The position numbers and the translations under genes were made by a program. Positions 7,355 through 15,568 of a stretch of DNA of 64,000 nt are shown here, piece after piece. Below the pieces are notes generated by a model, which saw only the letters and a program-made list of their open reading frames with translations, was not told the origin of the DNA and did not search any database. The DNA lies in the NCBI RefSeq assembly GCF_002813775.1, contig NZ_CP020370.1, positions 4,489,501-4,553,500 on the forward strand, given 5' to 3'. The first letter of the stretch is position 1; each line of letters opens with the position of its first letter. The DNA comes from Candidatus Thiodictyon syntrophicum. GTDB lineage: Bacteria > Pseudomonadota > Gammaproteobacteria > Chromatiales > Chromatiaceae.

Positions 7355-9010
7355 TTGATCAGAACGCGTCTGTTCGTCTCCACCGTCAGCACCGAGCTCG
7401 CCAGTGCCCGCCGTCTGGTCGCGGACACCCTGCGCAGGCTCGGCTTCGACACCGTGACGCAGGACGACTTTCCCACCGGCCACGGCGAGCTGCGGGCTTG
7501 GCTGGAGCAGCAGATCGCGGGCTGCGAGGGCGTCTTCCAAATGGTCGGCAGCGCCTACGGCCGCGAACCGCCCCTGAGCGACGCCCCCGGGCGCCCCTGG
7601 CCTGACCCCGCCTTCGGGCGCTGTTCCTACACCCAGTTCGAGTTGCTCTACGCCCAGCGTCTGCGCAAGCGCACCTGGGTCATCGAGGTCGGCCCCGGCT
7701 GCCGGCGCGACCGCGAACCGGCGCAACTCGACCTGCCGCCGGTGCGCGACGGCGCGCCCCCGCACCCGGACCCCGCCGGCTACCAGGCCGAGCGCCGCGC
7801 CCTGCAACTGGCCTATGTCGAGCGCCTGCGCGCCGCCAACCACCTGCGCCATCGCGTCGACAGCGATGCCGAACTCGAAAACCGCGTGCTCCGGCTCAAG
7901 GACGAACTGGCGCAACTGCGCGCGCGGCAGGAGCGCCACCAGCGCCGGCTCGGCTGGGGTCTGGGCGGCGTCTTCGCCACGCTGCTGCTGGTCGGGGGCG
8001 GCCTGCTGTGGTCCAACCACTGGAACACGACGACCATCGTCGCACAGACCGCGGCCCAGCAGCAGATCACCACCGAGCGCATCCGCGCCCACCTCCTGAC
8101 CGCGGTCGAAGACGCCTACCGCCGCGACCTCCAAGCGGCCGAGACCGTCGCCGACTGGCAGGCGCGCGAGCAACAACGCCAGGCCGCCGCGGCCCAGCGG
8201 GCGGCCCAGGTCGCCCGCATCGAGGACCTGGCCGCCTCCTTCGCCGCGATCGAGGCGCGCGGCGAGGCGAGCGGCGTGTTCACCGAACTCACCCGCATCC
8301 TGAAGGAACAGGGCGTCGATCCGGCCCTCGCCTATGTCGCCGCCAAGCGCGTCGGCATCCTCGACCAGGTCCGCAACCGCCAGGCCGCGGCACGGCAGCG
8401 CAACCGCGACGATTTGCAACCACTGCTCACCAGCGCCGGGCTCTATGCCGCCAAGGGCGAGGCCGAACCCGCGCGGGCGCTGTACCAGGAGGTGCTGGAA
8501 CTGGAGCCGGAGTGGCCGACGGCACTCGATGGCAACCTGCGGTTCCTGATCGCGCAGGGCGACCTTGCGGTGGTCCGCGGTCGTCTGCCCGATGCGGGGC
8601 GGGACTTTGCGCAGGCCAAGGCCCTGGCCGAGCGGCTGGCCGGGCTGGAGCCGGACAATCGCGAGTGGCAGCATAACCTTGGGATGTGTCTGGAGCGCAT
8701 CGGCAACACCAAGACCGCGCAGGGCGACCTCGCGGGCGCGCTGGCGGACTACGGGCAGTCCCTCGCTACCGCTGAGCGCCTGGCCGCCGCGGACCCGAGC
8801 AACGCCGACTGGCAGCGCGACCTGGCCGTGTCCCACTACAGGCTCGGCAAGATTGCCGACCGGCAGGGGTGCGAAGACCTGCTGCGGCAGCATTGGGGTG
8901 AGGTGCTCACGATCTTCGCGGCGATGCAGCAGCGGGGGCTGCATGTGTCGCCTGAGGACCTGGCGGGGTTGGAAAAGATTCGGGCGCGGGTGCAGGGTGC
9001 GGCGCGGTGA
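7355..9010 (+). CDS. DUF4062 domain protein with one membrane helix and TPR-like C-terminus
   Basis: 551 residues from the TTG at 7355, chosen because homology starts with RTRLFVSTVSTELASARRLV; an upstream start is possible. Residues 1-75 form a DUF4062 domain (FVSTVSTELASAR, then GVFQMVGSAYG), a TIR-like fold found at the N-terminus of STAND and NACHT conflict proteins. A coiled segment and one transmembrane helix (VFATLLLVGGGLLW, about 205-220) follow, then a long coiled coil (WQAREQQRQAAAAQRAAQVA) and TPR-like repeats (LYAAKGEAEPARALYQEVLE, AGALADYGQSLATAERLAAA). This layout suggests a membrane-tethered sensor or scaffold. No NTPase domain is seen. It opens an accessory block with a toxin-antitoxin pair and a SLOG-SLATT-like protein. 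Confidence 0.7.
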   Translation: MIRTRLFVSTVSTELASARRLVADTLRRLGFDTVTQDDFPTGHGELRAWLEQQIAGCEGVFQMVGSAYGREPPLSDAPGRPWPDPAFGRCSYTQFELLYAQRLRKRTWVIEVGPGCRRDREPAQLDLPPVRDGAPPHPDPAGYQAERRALQLAYVERLRAANHLRHRVDSDAELENRVLRLKDELAQLRARQERHQRRLGWGLGGVFATLLLVGGGLLWSNHWNTTTIVAQTAAQQQITTERIRAHLLTAVEDAYRRDLQAAETVADWQAREQQRQAAAAQRAAQVARIEDLAASFAAIEARGEASGVFTELTRILKEQGVDPALAYVAAKRVGILDQVRNRQAAARQRNRDDLQPLLTSAGLYAAKGEAEPARALYQEVLELEPEWPTALDGNLRFLIAQGDLAVVRGRLPDAGRDFAQAKALAERLAGLEPDNREWQHNLGMCLERIGNTKTAQGDLAGALADYGQSLATAERLAAADPSNADWQRDLAVSHYRLGKIADRQGCEDLLRQHWGEVLTIFAAMQQRGLHVSPEDLAGLEKIRARVQGAAR

Positions 9011-9513
9011 GCGGCGCCGCGCCGGGTCTCCCCGCGGCCACCCGGCACCCCCGGATGAGGGGGCTTACCGGTTCCCAAGTCACGCGACCGGGCAAGTCGC
9101 CGCCGCCGCGGTCTGCGCCCGCTCCGGGAGGTCTCGTGCGGCCCTTCCGGCTGAAGCCTCGACCTCCGGTTGGGGCGCGGGCCGCGACCGGAGGTCGGGG
9201 CCTTGCCGTGAACGTCCGGGACCCGGTGGGAGCGGCTTCAGCCGCGACGCGACCGCGCAAGCGGCCAGGGCCTCGTCGCGGCTGAAGCCGCTCCCACACG
9301 GGACTTTCATTGTCTTGCCGCCACACCTCGGCGCGACTACCATCCAGTCGTGCGTTACGGTGCCGTCACCCCGATGCGGGACGCCCCGGACTGTCGGCGA
9401 TCCCAGGGCCGACACTGCACCACCACAGCTCACCGGCACGACCCAAGCGTCGCCTGATCGACCCGGCGGATCGTCTCAACGAGGGCGCGCAGGCTCCAAC
9501 AGAGGTTTCAACC
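9011..9513. repeat. Intergenic region with two inverted repeats (GTGGGAGCGGCTTCAGCC family)
   Basis: 503 bases without a gene. A perfect 23-bp inverted repeat has arms at 9226-9248 and 9275-9297 (GTGGGAGCGGCTTCAGCCGC start). A second imperfect one based on CCTCGACCTCCGGTT lies at 9157-9200. A half copy (GCGGCTGAAGCCGCCCCCAC) lies near 12518-12537. These look like dispersed REP-type elements. Confidence 0.7.
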
Positions 9514-9765
9514 ATGTCCCGCGTCGCCTTCGATATCCCCGCGGAAATCGCCCTGCAGCTGGGTGCCGATGACCGTCAGGCCGGCATCGCGTTGCGCATG
9601 ATGGCCGCCATCAAGCTCTTTGAACTGGGACGGCTGTCCTGCGGGGCCGCGGCGGAACTGGCGGGCGTGCCGCAACCGCTGTTCCTCGCGAGGCTGGGCG
9701 ATTACGGCGTTGCGGCGTTCGATCTCACCGCGGATGAACTGGCGCACGATATCGCCAATGCCTGA
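9514..9765 (+). CDS. UPF0175 family antitoxin
   Basis: 83 residues. The pattern AAIKLFELGRLSCGAAAELA followed by GVPQPLFLARLGDYGV is the UPF0175 helix-turn-helix signature (normally LY..G.LS.G.AAELAG). Members pair with DUF3368 PIN-like toxins, as here: its stop overlaps the start of the next gene by eight bases. AGAGG ribosome site. Expected to neutralise the nuclease and repress the operon. Confidence 0.85.
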   Translation: MSRVAFDIPAEIALQLGADDRQAGIALRMMAAIKLFELGRLSCGAAAELAGVPQPLFLARLGDYGVAAFDLTADELAHDIANA

Positions 9766-10258
9766 GGTCATCGCCGACACCTCGCCGATCCAATACCTGT
9801 TCCAGCTTGACCTGCTGGACCTGTTGCCCTGTCTCTACGGGGGTATCTTGCTGCCGCCCGCGGTGCGCGACGCGTTGGAGCGGGGTCGGGCGCTGGGTGT
9901 CCATCTGCCGACGGTGGCGGACTTGCCGTGGATACGGATCGTCGAGCCCCAGACCCGGGTTCTGTTGCCGCTGGCCAGCGGGCTCGGCGCGGGGGAGATC
10001 CAGGTGATGGCCCTGGCCAAGGAAACGGCCGGGCACCTCGCGCTTCTCGACGACCGCCGTGCACGACGCTTCGCCGACCTGCTTGGGGTGGTCTACACGG
10101 GAACACTGGGCGTGCTGCTCAAGGCAAAGCGGGCGCGTATGCTGGACGACTTGGCGCCGATCTGCGACACACTAGAGGACCGGGGCTTTCGATTGTCACC
10201 TGCGGCGCGGCGCGCCCTGTTGTCGCTGGCTGGGGAGCCTGAATCGCCGGGGCCCTGA
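9758..10258 (+). CDS. DUF3368 PIN-like nuclease toxin
   Basis: 166 residues. The start VIADTSPIQYLF is the DUF3368 form of the PIN-domain first motif (Asp followed by TSP). Acidic residues GLGAGEIQVMALAKE and ALLDDRRARRFA complete the metal site, and TGTLGVLLKAK is the family C-terminal motif. All active-site acids appear intact, so an active RNase toxin is likely. Starts inside the end of the antitoxin gene. Confidence 0.85.
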   Translation: MPEVIADTSPIQYLFQLDLLDLLPCLYGGILLPPAVRDALERGRALGVHLPTVADLPWIRIVEPQTRVLLPLASGLGAGEIQVMALAKETAGHLALLDDRRARRFADLLGVVYTGTLGVLLKAKRARMLDDLAPICDTLEDRGFRLSPAARRALLSLAGEPESPGP

Positions 10259-10341
10259 TGGATCGGTCAGGGCCGACGCGACCCGATATGTTTGTGAAGC
10301 CACGTGCGGGATAATCCCCGCCAGTGCCACCGACCCACAGG

Positions 10342-12465
10342 ATGAGCGTCATGCCGCACCCCGCACCCGCGAACTCCCTCCCACCCCGCCCGCGGGCCCT
10401 GCTGCGCCTGGGCTTTGCCGGACGGCGGGTGCTGTCGGCCGCGCAAGAAGAGACCCTGGACACCACCCTGGCACAGGTGTTTGCCGTCATCGGCCGCCAG
10501 TTGGCGGCCCTGACCCCCGGGGTGCCGGTACAGGTCGGGCGAAAGCCGCCGGTATCGGCCTTCTACGCCCGCCGCCCGCCCCTGCTGCGCCTGGTGACGG
10601 GGCTGTGCGAGGGGGCGGATACGGTGGCGGCGCGGGTGCTGGACCGACTGCACATAGCCCCGGACGGTGCGGGGCCGGACGGGGCGGGCGACGACTGCAT
10701 CGAGACCGAGTTGGCGGCGGTGCTGCCCTTCGATCTGCCCAGTTACCGCGCCAGCCGCGCGCCGGACTTCCACCCCGAGTTCGACCGCCAGGTGGCCCGC
10801 TGCGCCTACGTGGTCGTGGCGGACGGCATCTACGACAAGCCGGACCCGGACGCCGCAGCCAGTGAGCGCCTGGCGCTGGCCAGCCAACGCCGCGGCCGTG
10901 CCTATCGCGCCCAGTCGGCCCTGCTGCTGCGACACGCGGACCTCCTGGTAGCCGCCGCGGACCCCAACGCCCCGGCGAAGCCCGGCGGCACCTTAGAGAC
11001 GGTGCCGGCCGCGCTGGCCTGCGACCTGCCCGTGCTGTTCATCAATACGGTGCGCGGCGGGGTCTGGCTGATCCGCCCGGCGGAGGATCTGGCCGGCGCA
11101 CTGGCCGGTCCCCCCTGCACCGATGCCGACCTGGCGGACCTGGTCACCGCCATCCTGGTCGGCCCGGATGTGGGGCTCGCGGGCGCCGACCAGGCCGAGC
11201 GGCAGGCGCACCGTGAGGGGCTGCGCCTGCTCGAGGAGTATTTCGACGGCGCCGCCGCCCCGCCCAGATGGCGCCACACCGGTGAGCGCCGACGCACCTT
11301 GCGCGAGTGGGTGTGGGAGCAGGTGACACGCCGCTTCGCCGACCCCAAGACCCAGCCGCCAACGCCACCCAGACCCCGGGCCGCCTGGTGGGCGCGCGCC
11401 TGGCGCCGGCTCGCGGGCCGGTTTGCGGCGCCGGTCGCGCCCCCACCCGTGCCCCGGCCACCGGCCTTCAAGGACTATCGCACCCGCGCCACCGCGCTCA
11501 ACTATCACTACAGTGGCCTCTACCGCGGTGCCTTTGTGCTCAACTACGGCCTGGCGGTCGCCGCCGTGGCCCTGGCCACGGCCGGCCTCGCCCTGCTCGC
11601 CGTTCACCATGGCGCCCACTGGCTGGCTTGGAGCCTGCTGGGCCTGGCAGCGGCCAAGCTCTGGCTGCTCATCATCATCTCCCGCAACACCCACCGTGCC
11701 CGGGATGAGCACTGGAACGACCGTGCCGTGGACTACCGCTATCTGGCTGAACGCCTGCGCGCACTGCTCTTCCTGCCGGCGTGCGGCGCCTATCGGCCCC
11801 CCGCCGCCGCCCCGCCCCGACACGCCGAGCGCTGTATCCACCAGAGCGCGGTGGACTGGCTGTGCGATGCCATCGCCCGCGGCGTCTCGCCGACCGACCC
11901 CACCGACCCCGCGCCCCAGATCCTGACCCTCGCCCCCGCCGCCGCGCTGGACCTGGTGCGCGGCGGATGGATCGCCGAGCAGATCACCTACCATGACCGC
12001 ACCCAGGGCCTCATGCATCGCCTGGACCGCTTTGCCGAACAGGCCGGCGCCCGGCTCAGCCAGGCCGTGATCTGGGTCGTCGCGTTCGACCTCCTGCTGC
12101 TCGTCCTCTATCTCACCCACCGGCTGCCCTGGGCCGACTGGATCAAGCACGACCTGGCCCCCTGGCTGATCTTCCTCGCCGCCGTCCTGCCCGCCGCCGT
12201 CGCCTCCTGCAACGGCCTGCGCTTCCAGGGCGAGACCCGGCGCCTGGCCGAGCGCTCCAAGCGCCTGGCGCGCGTCCTGGGCGGGCGCGCCGCCGCGGCC
12301 CAGGGCCTGGCAGGACGCCTGGCGCAGGCGCGCGCCCAGCCCGCCACCGACCCCGGCGCCTGGTCGCTCGACATCCTGCGCCTGGCCGAGCGGGTGGCCG
12401 AGGACTGCCTGCACGAGGTGGCCGACTGGTCCGTGCTCTATGCCAAGGAATTGCCGGAGACCTGA
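10342..12465 (+). CDS. SLOG-SLATT-like membrane protein, candidate nucleotide-gated effector
   Basis: 707 residues. Residues 1-270 resemble a SLOG (DprA/LOG-like Rossmann) ligand-sensing domain: LRLGFAGRR, RLVTGLCEGADTVAARVLD, VLPFDLPSYR, YVVVADG, and a second nucleotide-type segment PVLFINTV. Two pairs of membrane helices follow, near residues 396-440 (LAVAAVALATAGLALLAV) and 574-625 (VIWVVAFDLLLLVLYL). Between them are an RARDEHWNDRAVDYRYLAER helix and AEQITYHDRTQ; the end is HEVADWSVLYAKE. This matches the SLATT/DUF4231 arrangement, predicted to form pores in response to a nucleotide signal. An alternative GTG start lies at 10324. No signal-producing cyclase is adjacent. Domain calls are by eye. 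Confidence 0.6.
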   Translation: MSVMPHPAPANSLPPRPRALLRLGFAGRRVLSAAQEETLDTTLAQVFAVIGRQLAALTPGVPVQVGRKPPVSAFYARRPPLLRLVTGLCEGADTVAARVLDRLHIAPDGAGPDGAGDDCIETELAAVLPFDLPSYRASRAPDFHPEFDRQVARCAYVVVADGIYDKPDPDAAASERLALASQRRGRAYRAQSALLLRHADLLVAAADPNAPAKPGGTLETVPAALACDLPVLFINTVRGGVWLIRPAEDLAGALAGPPCTDADLADLVTAILVGPDVGLAGADQAERQAHREGLRLLEEYFDGAAAPPRWRHTGERRRTLREWVWEQVTRRFADPKTQPPTPPRPRAAWWARAWRRLAGRFAAPVAPPPVPRPPAFKDYRTRATALNYHYSGLYRGAFVLNYGLAVAAVALATAGLALLAVHHGAHWLAWSLLGLAAAKLWLLIIISRNTHRARDEHWNDRAVDYRYLAERLRALLFLPACGAYRPPAAAPPRHAERCIHQSAVDWLCDAIARGVSPTDPTDPAPQILTLAPAAALDLVRGGWIAEQITYHDRTQGLMHRLDRFAEQAGARLSQAVIWVVAFDLLLLVLYLTHRLPWADWIKHDLAPWLIFLAAVLPAAVASCNGLRFQGETRRLAERSKRLARVLGGRAAAAQGLAGRLAQARAQPATDPGAWSLDILRLAERVAEDCLHEVADWSVLYAKELPET

Positions 12466-12654
12466 GGGGGTATCCGCCAGGCGCGACGCCGACACCGCGT
12501 TCGCGGCGCGGCCCGGCGCGGCTGAAGCCGCCCCCACCGCGTCGCCGCGCAGCTTTCACGCAGTCCGGCACTGATGTTCGCGCCGCTGCAATCCGATATA
12601 CTAAACGGTTACCAAGCCGATTCATTCTGATCTGTTCACCCGAGACCCTTGCCG

Positions 12655-13839
12655 ATGACCATCAAGCTCGCCGCCCGCGTCCAGGCCGTCAAGCCCTCCG
12701 CCACCCTCGCCGTCGACGCCCGCGCCAAGGCCCTCAAAGCGGCGGGCAAGGACGTCGTCGGCCTGGGCGCCGGTGAGCCGGACTTCGACACCCCGGACCA
12801 CATCAAGGAGGCGGCCGTGGCCGCGATCCACCAGGGGTTCACCAAATACACCGCGGTCGACGGGATGCCCAGCCTCAAGGCCGCGGTCGTCGCCAAGTTC
12901 AAGCGCGAAAACGCCCTGGACTATGCCCCGGAGCAGGTGCTGGTCTCCTGCGGCGGCAAGCAGAGCTTCTTCAACCTGGCGCTCGCGGTCGTCGACCCGG
13001 GCGACGAGGTGGTGATCCCGGCGCCCTACTGGGTCTCCTATCCGGATATCGTGCTGTTGGCCGGCGGGGCCCCGGTGCTGGTACACGCGCCGGCCGAGCA
13101 ACACTTCAAGATCTCCCCGGCCCAGCTCAAGGCGGCGATGAACGACAAGACCCGGTTGGTGGTCATCAACAGCCCGTCCAACCCCACTGGGATGTCCTAC
13201 AGCGCGGACGAATTGAAGGCCCTGGGCGCGGTGCTGCGCAACTTCCCGCGAGCCCTGATCGCCACCGACGACATGTACGAGCACATCCGCTGGGACTCGG
13301 CCCCCTTCGTCAACATCCTCAATGTGTGCCCGGACCTCGCCCCCCGCACCCTGGTGCTCAACGGCGTCTCGAAGGCCTATGCCATGACCGGCTGGCGCAT
13401 CGGCTATGCCGGGGGCCCGGTCGAGGTCATCAAGGCCATGACCAAGATCCAGTCCCAGAGCACCTCCAACCCGACGTCCATCGCCCAGGTGGCGGCGCAG
13501 GCCGCGCTGGAAGGCCCCCAGGACTGCATCGGCGTGATGACCCGCGCCTTCAAGGAACGCCATGACCATGTGGTCGAGCAATTGAACCTGATCCCCGGCA
13601 TCGAGTGCCTGCCCACGGACGGGACCTTCTATGTCTTCCCGCGGGTCCAGCAGGCCATCGAGCGGCTGGCCGGAGTCAACAACGACCTGGAGTTTGCCGA
13701 ATATCTGCTGGAGAAGGTCGGGGTGGCCCTGGTGCCGGGCTCCGCCTTCGGGCTGGCCGGGCATGTGCGCATCTCGATTGCGACCAGCCCGAGCAACCTG
13801 GACCAGGCCCTGGAGCGGATCGGCAGGGCGATCGGGTAG
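12655..13839 (+). CDS. aspC: PLP-dependent class I aminotransferase, aspartate aminotransferase type
   Basis: 394 residues, the usual length. Conserved features in order: GLGAGEPDFDTP, TKYTAVDGMPSLK, SCGGKQSFFNLA, PAPYWVSYPD, VINSPSNPTG, TDDMYEHIRWD, and the Schiff-base lysine in SKAYAMTGWRIGY (Lys near 240), ending with RISIATS. This is the aspartate transaminase/prephenate transaminase subgroup that makes aspartate or aromatic amino acids in the cytoplasm. Start at the ATG 12655. The symbol is a family label; substrate specificity is not proven by sequence alone. Transcribed alone. Confidence 0.9.
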   Translation: MTIKLAARVQAVKPSATLAVDARAKALKAAGKDVVGLGAGEPDFDTPDHIKEAAVAAIHQGFTKYTAVDGMPSLKAAVVAKFKRENALDYAPEQVLVSCGGKQSFFNLALAVVDPGDEVVIPAPYWVSYPDIVLLAGGAPVLVHAPAEQHFKISPAQLKAAMNDKTRLVVINSPSNPTGMSYSADELKALGAVLRNFPRALIATDDMYEHIRWDSAPFVNILNVCPDLAPRTLVLNGVSKAYAMTGWRIGYAGGPVEVIKAMTKIQSQSTSNPTSIAQVAAQAALEGPQDCIGVMTRAFKERHDHVVEQLNLIPGIECLPTDGTFYVFPRVQQAIERLAGVNNDLEFAEYLLEKVGVALVPGSAFGLAGHVRISIATSPSNLDQALERIGRAIG

Positions 13840-13946
13840 CGCCGGCCGGCCGACTCGCGCGGCGCACGCGGCGCGACGCGCGACTTTCACGGTAAACCCG
13901 CACGGCAGCGACTAGACTTGCGCCAGGTCACAAGGAGCGAAATCCC

Positions 13947-14510
13947 ATGACAGCAACGCATCGCCGCCGCCGCGGATTCACCCTGATCGAACTGATGGTC
14001 ACCTTGCTGGTGCTGATCATCCTCCTGGCACTTGGGGTTCCGGCCTTCGCCGACCTCCTCTCCCGCACCAAACTGACCAGTACCGCCAACACCCTGTTGG
14101 CCCATCTCCAGTATGCCCGCTCCAGCGCGGTCAAACGCGGGGTTGGCCGGGTCGCCGTGGGACCCTGCAACGTTGCCGCACAATGCACGGACAACGCCAA
14201 CTGGCCAGCGGATCAACTGTGGCAGGGCGGGTACATGGTCGCGACCGTCGACACCGCGTCGCCGCCCAATATTCTGCAAGTGCTACGGCGCGTGGACGCG
14301 GCCGAACTGGCCGCCGTGACGATCGACAAGAACGGCACCTCGCCGCGCTTTTTCTTCCATCCCGATGGTTCGGCAGGCGGTGCGGCAACCATCACGCTCT
14401 GCGATCGACGTACTCCCAGCTTCGGGCGTGCCGTGATCGTCGATGCCGTGGGGCGTGCCCGGGTCGCACAGTATGCGCCCGGCGGTGTGGCACTCCAGTG
14501 CCCCCCGTAA
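13947..14510 (+). CDS. GspH/FimT-type minor pseudopilin
   Basis: 187 residues. Class III signal RRRRG followed by FTLIELMVTLLVLIILLALG: prepilin peptidase should cut after Gly10, and Glu5 of the mature form is present. The rest is a beta-rich domain (VGPCNVAAQC, RFFFHPDGSAGG, ITLCDRR) of the GspH/FimT family, minor subunits at the tip of type IV pili or type II secretion pseudopili. AAGGAG ribosome site. It is isolated from other pilus genes, so which machine it serves is unknown. Confidence 0.88.
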   Translation: MTATHRRRRGFTLIELMVTLLVLIILLALGVPAFADLLSRTKLTSTANTLLAHLQYARSSAVKRGVGRVAVGPCNVAAQCTDNANWPADQLWQGGYMVATVDTASPPNILQVLRRVDAAELAAVTIDKNGTSPRFFFHPDGSAGGAATITLCDRRTPSFGRAVIVDAVGRARVAQYAPGGVALQCPP

Positions 14511-14551
14511 TACCGCGTGATGCAAATGCCCGGACGACCGCGCCGCTGCCG

Positions 14552-14625
14552 TAGGGTGCGCCGTCCGCGACCCTCTGACCGCTGCGCTCGGGCGCAGCCT
14601 CTTGCGGTGCGCGCGGCGCACCCTA
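14552..14625. repeat. Inverted repeat, TAGGGTGCGC family, copy 2
   Basis: TAGGGTGCGCCGTCCGCGACC at 14552 pairs imperfectly with GGTGCGCGCGGCGCACCCTA at 14606-14625. Both this copy and copy 1 are followed by a TTGGTCCG/ATGGTCCG tail, showing common descent. Lies between the pseudopilin gene and tRNA-Asn. Confidence 0.7.
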
Positions 14626-14750
14626 AGCCTATTGGTCCGGACAAGTGCGCCTGGTGGTGCCCGTCACCAGCGAACCGGCAAGGACAAGCCGACCGAATCT
14701 AGCGGTTGACCACAGGGCCTCGAGTGGCTAAAATAATGGGCTGTCGACAT

Positions 14751-14826
14751 TCCCCGGTAGCTCAGTCGGTAGAGCGGATGACTGTTAATCATTAGGTCGG
14801 CGGTTCGAGCCCGTCCCGGGGAGCCA
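14751..14826 (+). tRNA. tRNA-Asn (anticodon GTT)
   Basis: A 76-base cloverleaf with the 3' CCA encoded. Acceptor stem TCCCCGG/CCGGGGA, D-loop TAGCTCAGTCGGTAGAGC, anticodon loop CTGTTAATC carrying GTT, and T-arm GGTTCGAGCC. A rho-independent terminator follows directly. Confidence 0.97.
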
Positions 14827-14834
14827 AAAAAATA

Positions 14835-14867
14835 AGGGGTTAGGTGAAAGCCTAACCCCTTTTTTTG
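14835..14867 (+). terminator. Rho-independent terminator of tRNA-Asn
   Basis: AGGGGTTAGG pairs with CCTAACCCCT around a TGAAAG loop and is followed by a run of seven to eight T. It begins nine bases after the tRNA. Confidence 0.95.
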
Positions 14868-14869
14868 TG

Positions 14870-15146
14870 CCCATGGCGCACTCATCGCCCAGTCGCCGAT
14901 GATGATGGTCGTTTGCAGGACTCCCGCGCCGATGACCCAGCGGGTCAGGTCGGCCTTGGTTTCCGCAATGCGGGCGTTCGTCTCCGACAGTCTGGCCTCA
15001 AGTTCCAGTTTCGTTTCACGAATACGCGCATCTAACCGCAACTCGAGCGCGCGGATATCGCGGTCCTGCCGCGCGGCTTGCCCGGCGCCGACCGCGGCGG
15101 TCGGGGTGTCGGCCCGGTCCTGCGGCCCTGTCTCGTGGCGGAACAT
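14870..15146 (-). pseudogene. Truncated coiled-coil membrane protein (DUF1640/CCDC90-like), cut off at the tRNA
   Basis: The minus-strand frame from 15146 encodes a coiled coil (LELRLDARIRETKLELEARL, LSETNARIAETKADLTRW) leading into VIGAGVLQTTIIIG, the start of the C-terminal membrane anchor of small DUF1640-like proteins. Family members then continue through a complete hydrophobic helix and stop. Here the sequence turns into DWAMSAPWAQKKG and reads antisense through the terminator and tRNA to 14664, which is not real coding. The last dozen or so residues are therefore lost, with the break beside tRNA-Asn. This fits loss by an integration or excision event. Confidence 0.6.
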
Positions 15147-15568
15147 ACCCTATCCTAGCACATTCACCGACCTTCACAGCGCAGGCGGCTTATTTACGAT
15201 TCAATGACTTGGCGTTTTCGTTGACGACAGGGGAAGGCCGCTCGGCGGGGCCTCATGTGACTGTCGATCCTTAGGATCAGCGGTGCGAGCCCGCCCCGGG
15301 ACATCGAATAGCAATGGGGTGGCGGCCGACGGCTTATGTACGTCAGCGCACCGACCCGGCAAGCGACCAAGCCTATAAGGAGAGGGTCCCGAAAGGACTT
15401 GAGTGTCGGCGCCAGGCGTCTGAGGCGATCCCTGAGTCCTGTCACGCCCCCCTCACGTCACAAGGCCCTCGTCAGGTTGCGTCCTTCCGACCAAGCCCCT
15501 TATTGCAGGTCTTGGTCGCGCCACGGTACCGGACGGCACGCCAACCCAACTTTTTTTCACAGAGAGTC
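15147..15568. other. Intergenic region between the tRNA-Asn scar and the EF-hand gene
   Basis: Apart from the tRNA fragment at 15258-15300 I see no gene or strong signal. The plus-strand frame open from 15314 shows no protein-like composition before the EF-hand start at 15569. A poly-T stretch (15551-15557) lies just upstream of that start. Confidence 0.45.
15258..15300 (+). repeat. Decayed copy of the 3' half of tRNA-Asn (attachment-site-like)
   Basis: TGACTGTCGATCCTTAGG...GCGGTGCGAGCCCGCCCCGGG aligns over about 43 bases with tRNA-Asn 14779-14821 (anticodon arm to acceptor stem), with one inserted base and roughly seven substitutions. The 5' half is absent, so it is not a functional tRNA. 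A partial tRNA 3' end in direct orientation 480 bases from the intact gene is the classic footprint of a site-specific integrative element. Confidence 0.6.

Noticed and set aside
7274-8944. 556-residue open frame opposite the DUF4062 gene
   Set aside because: No recognisable domain; the plus-strand frame has DUF4062, a membrane helix and TPR-like repeats.
14664-14870. Protein tail GSPGRARTADLMINSHPLY read antisense through tRNA-Asn
   Set aside because: This is a well-known false protein ending produced by reading a tRNA backwards; the coding part of that frame ends near 14870.
15258-15300. A second functional tRNA
   Set aside because: Only the 3' half is present, the anticodon stem is disrupted and there is no acceptor 5' strand or CCA.
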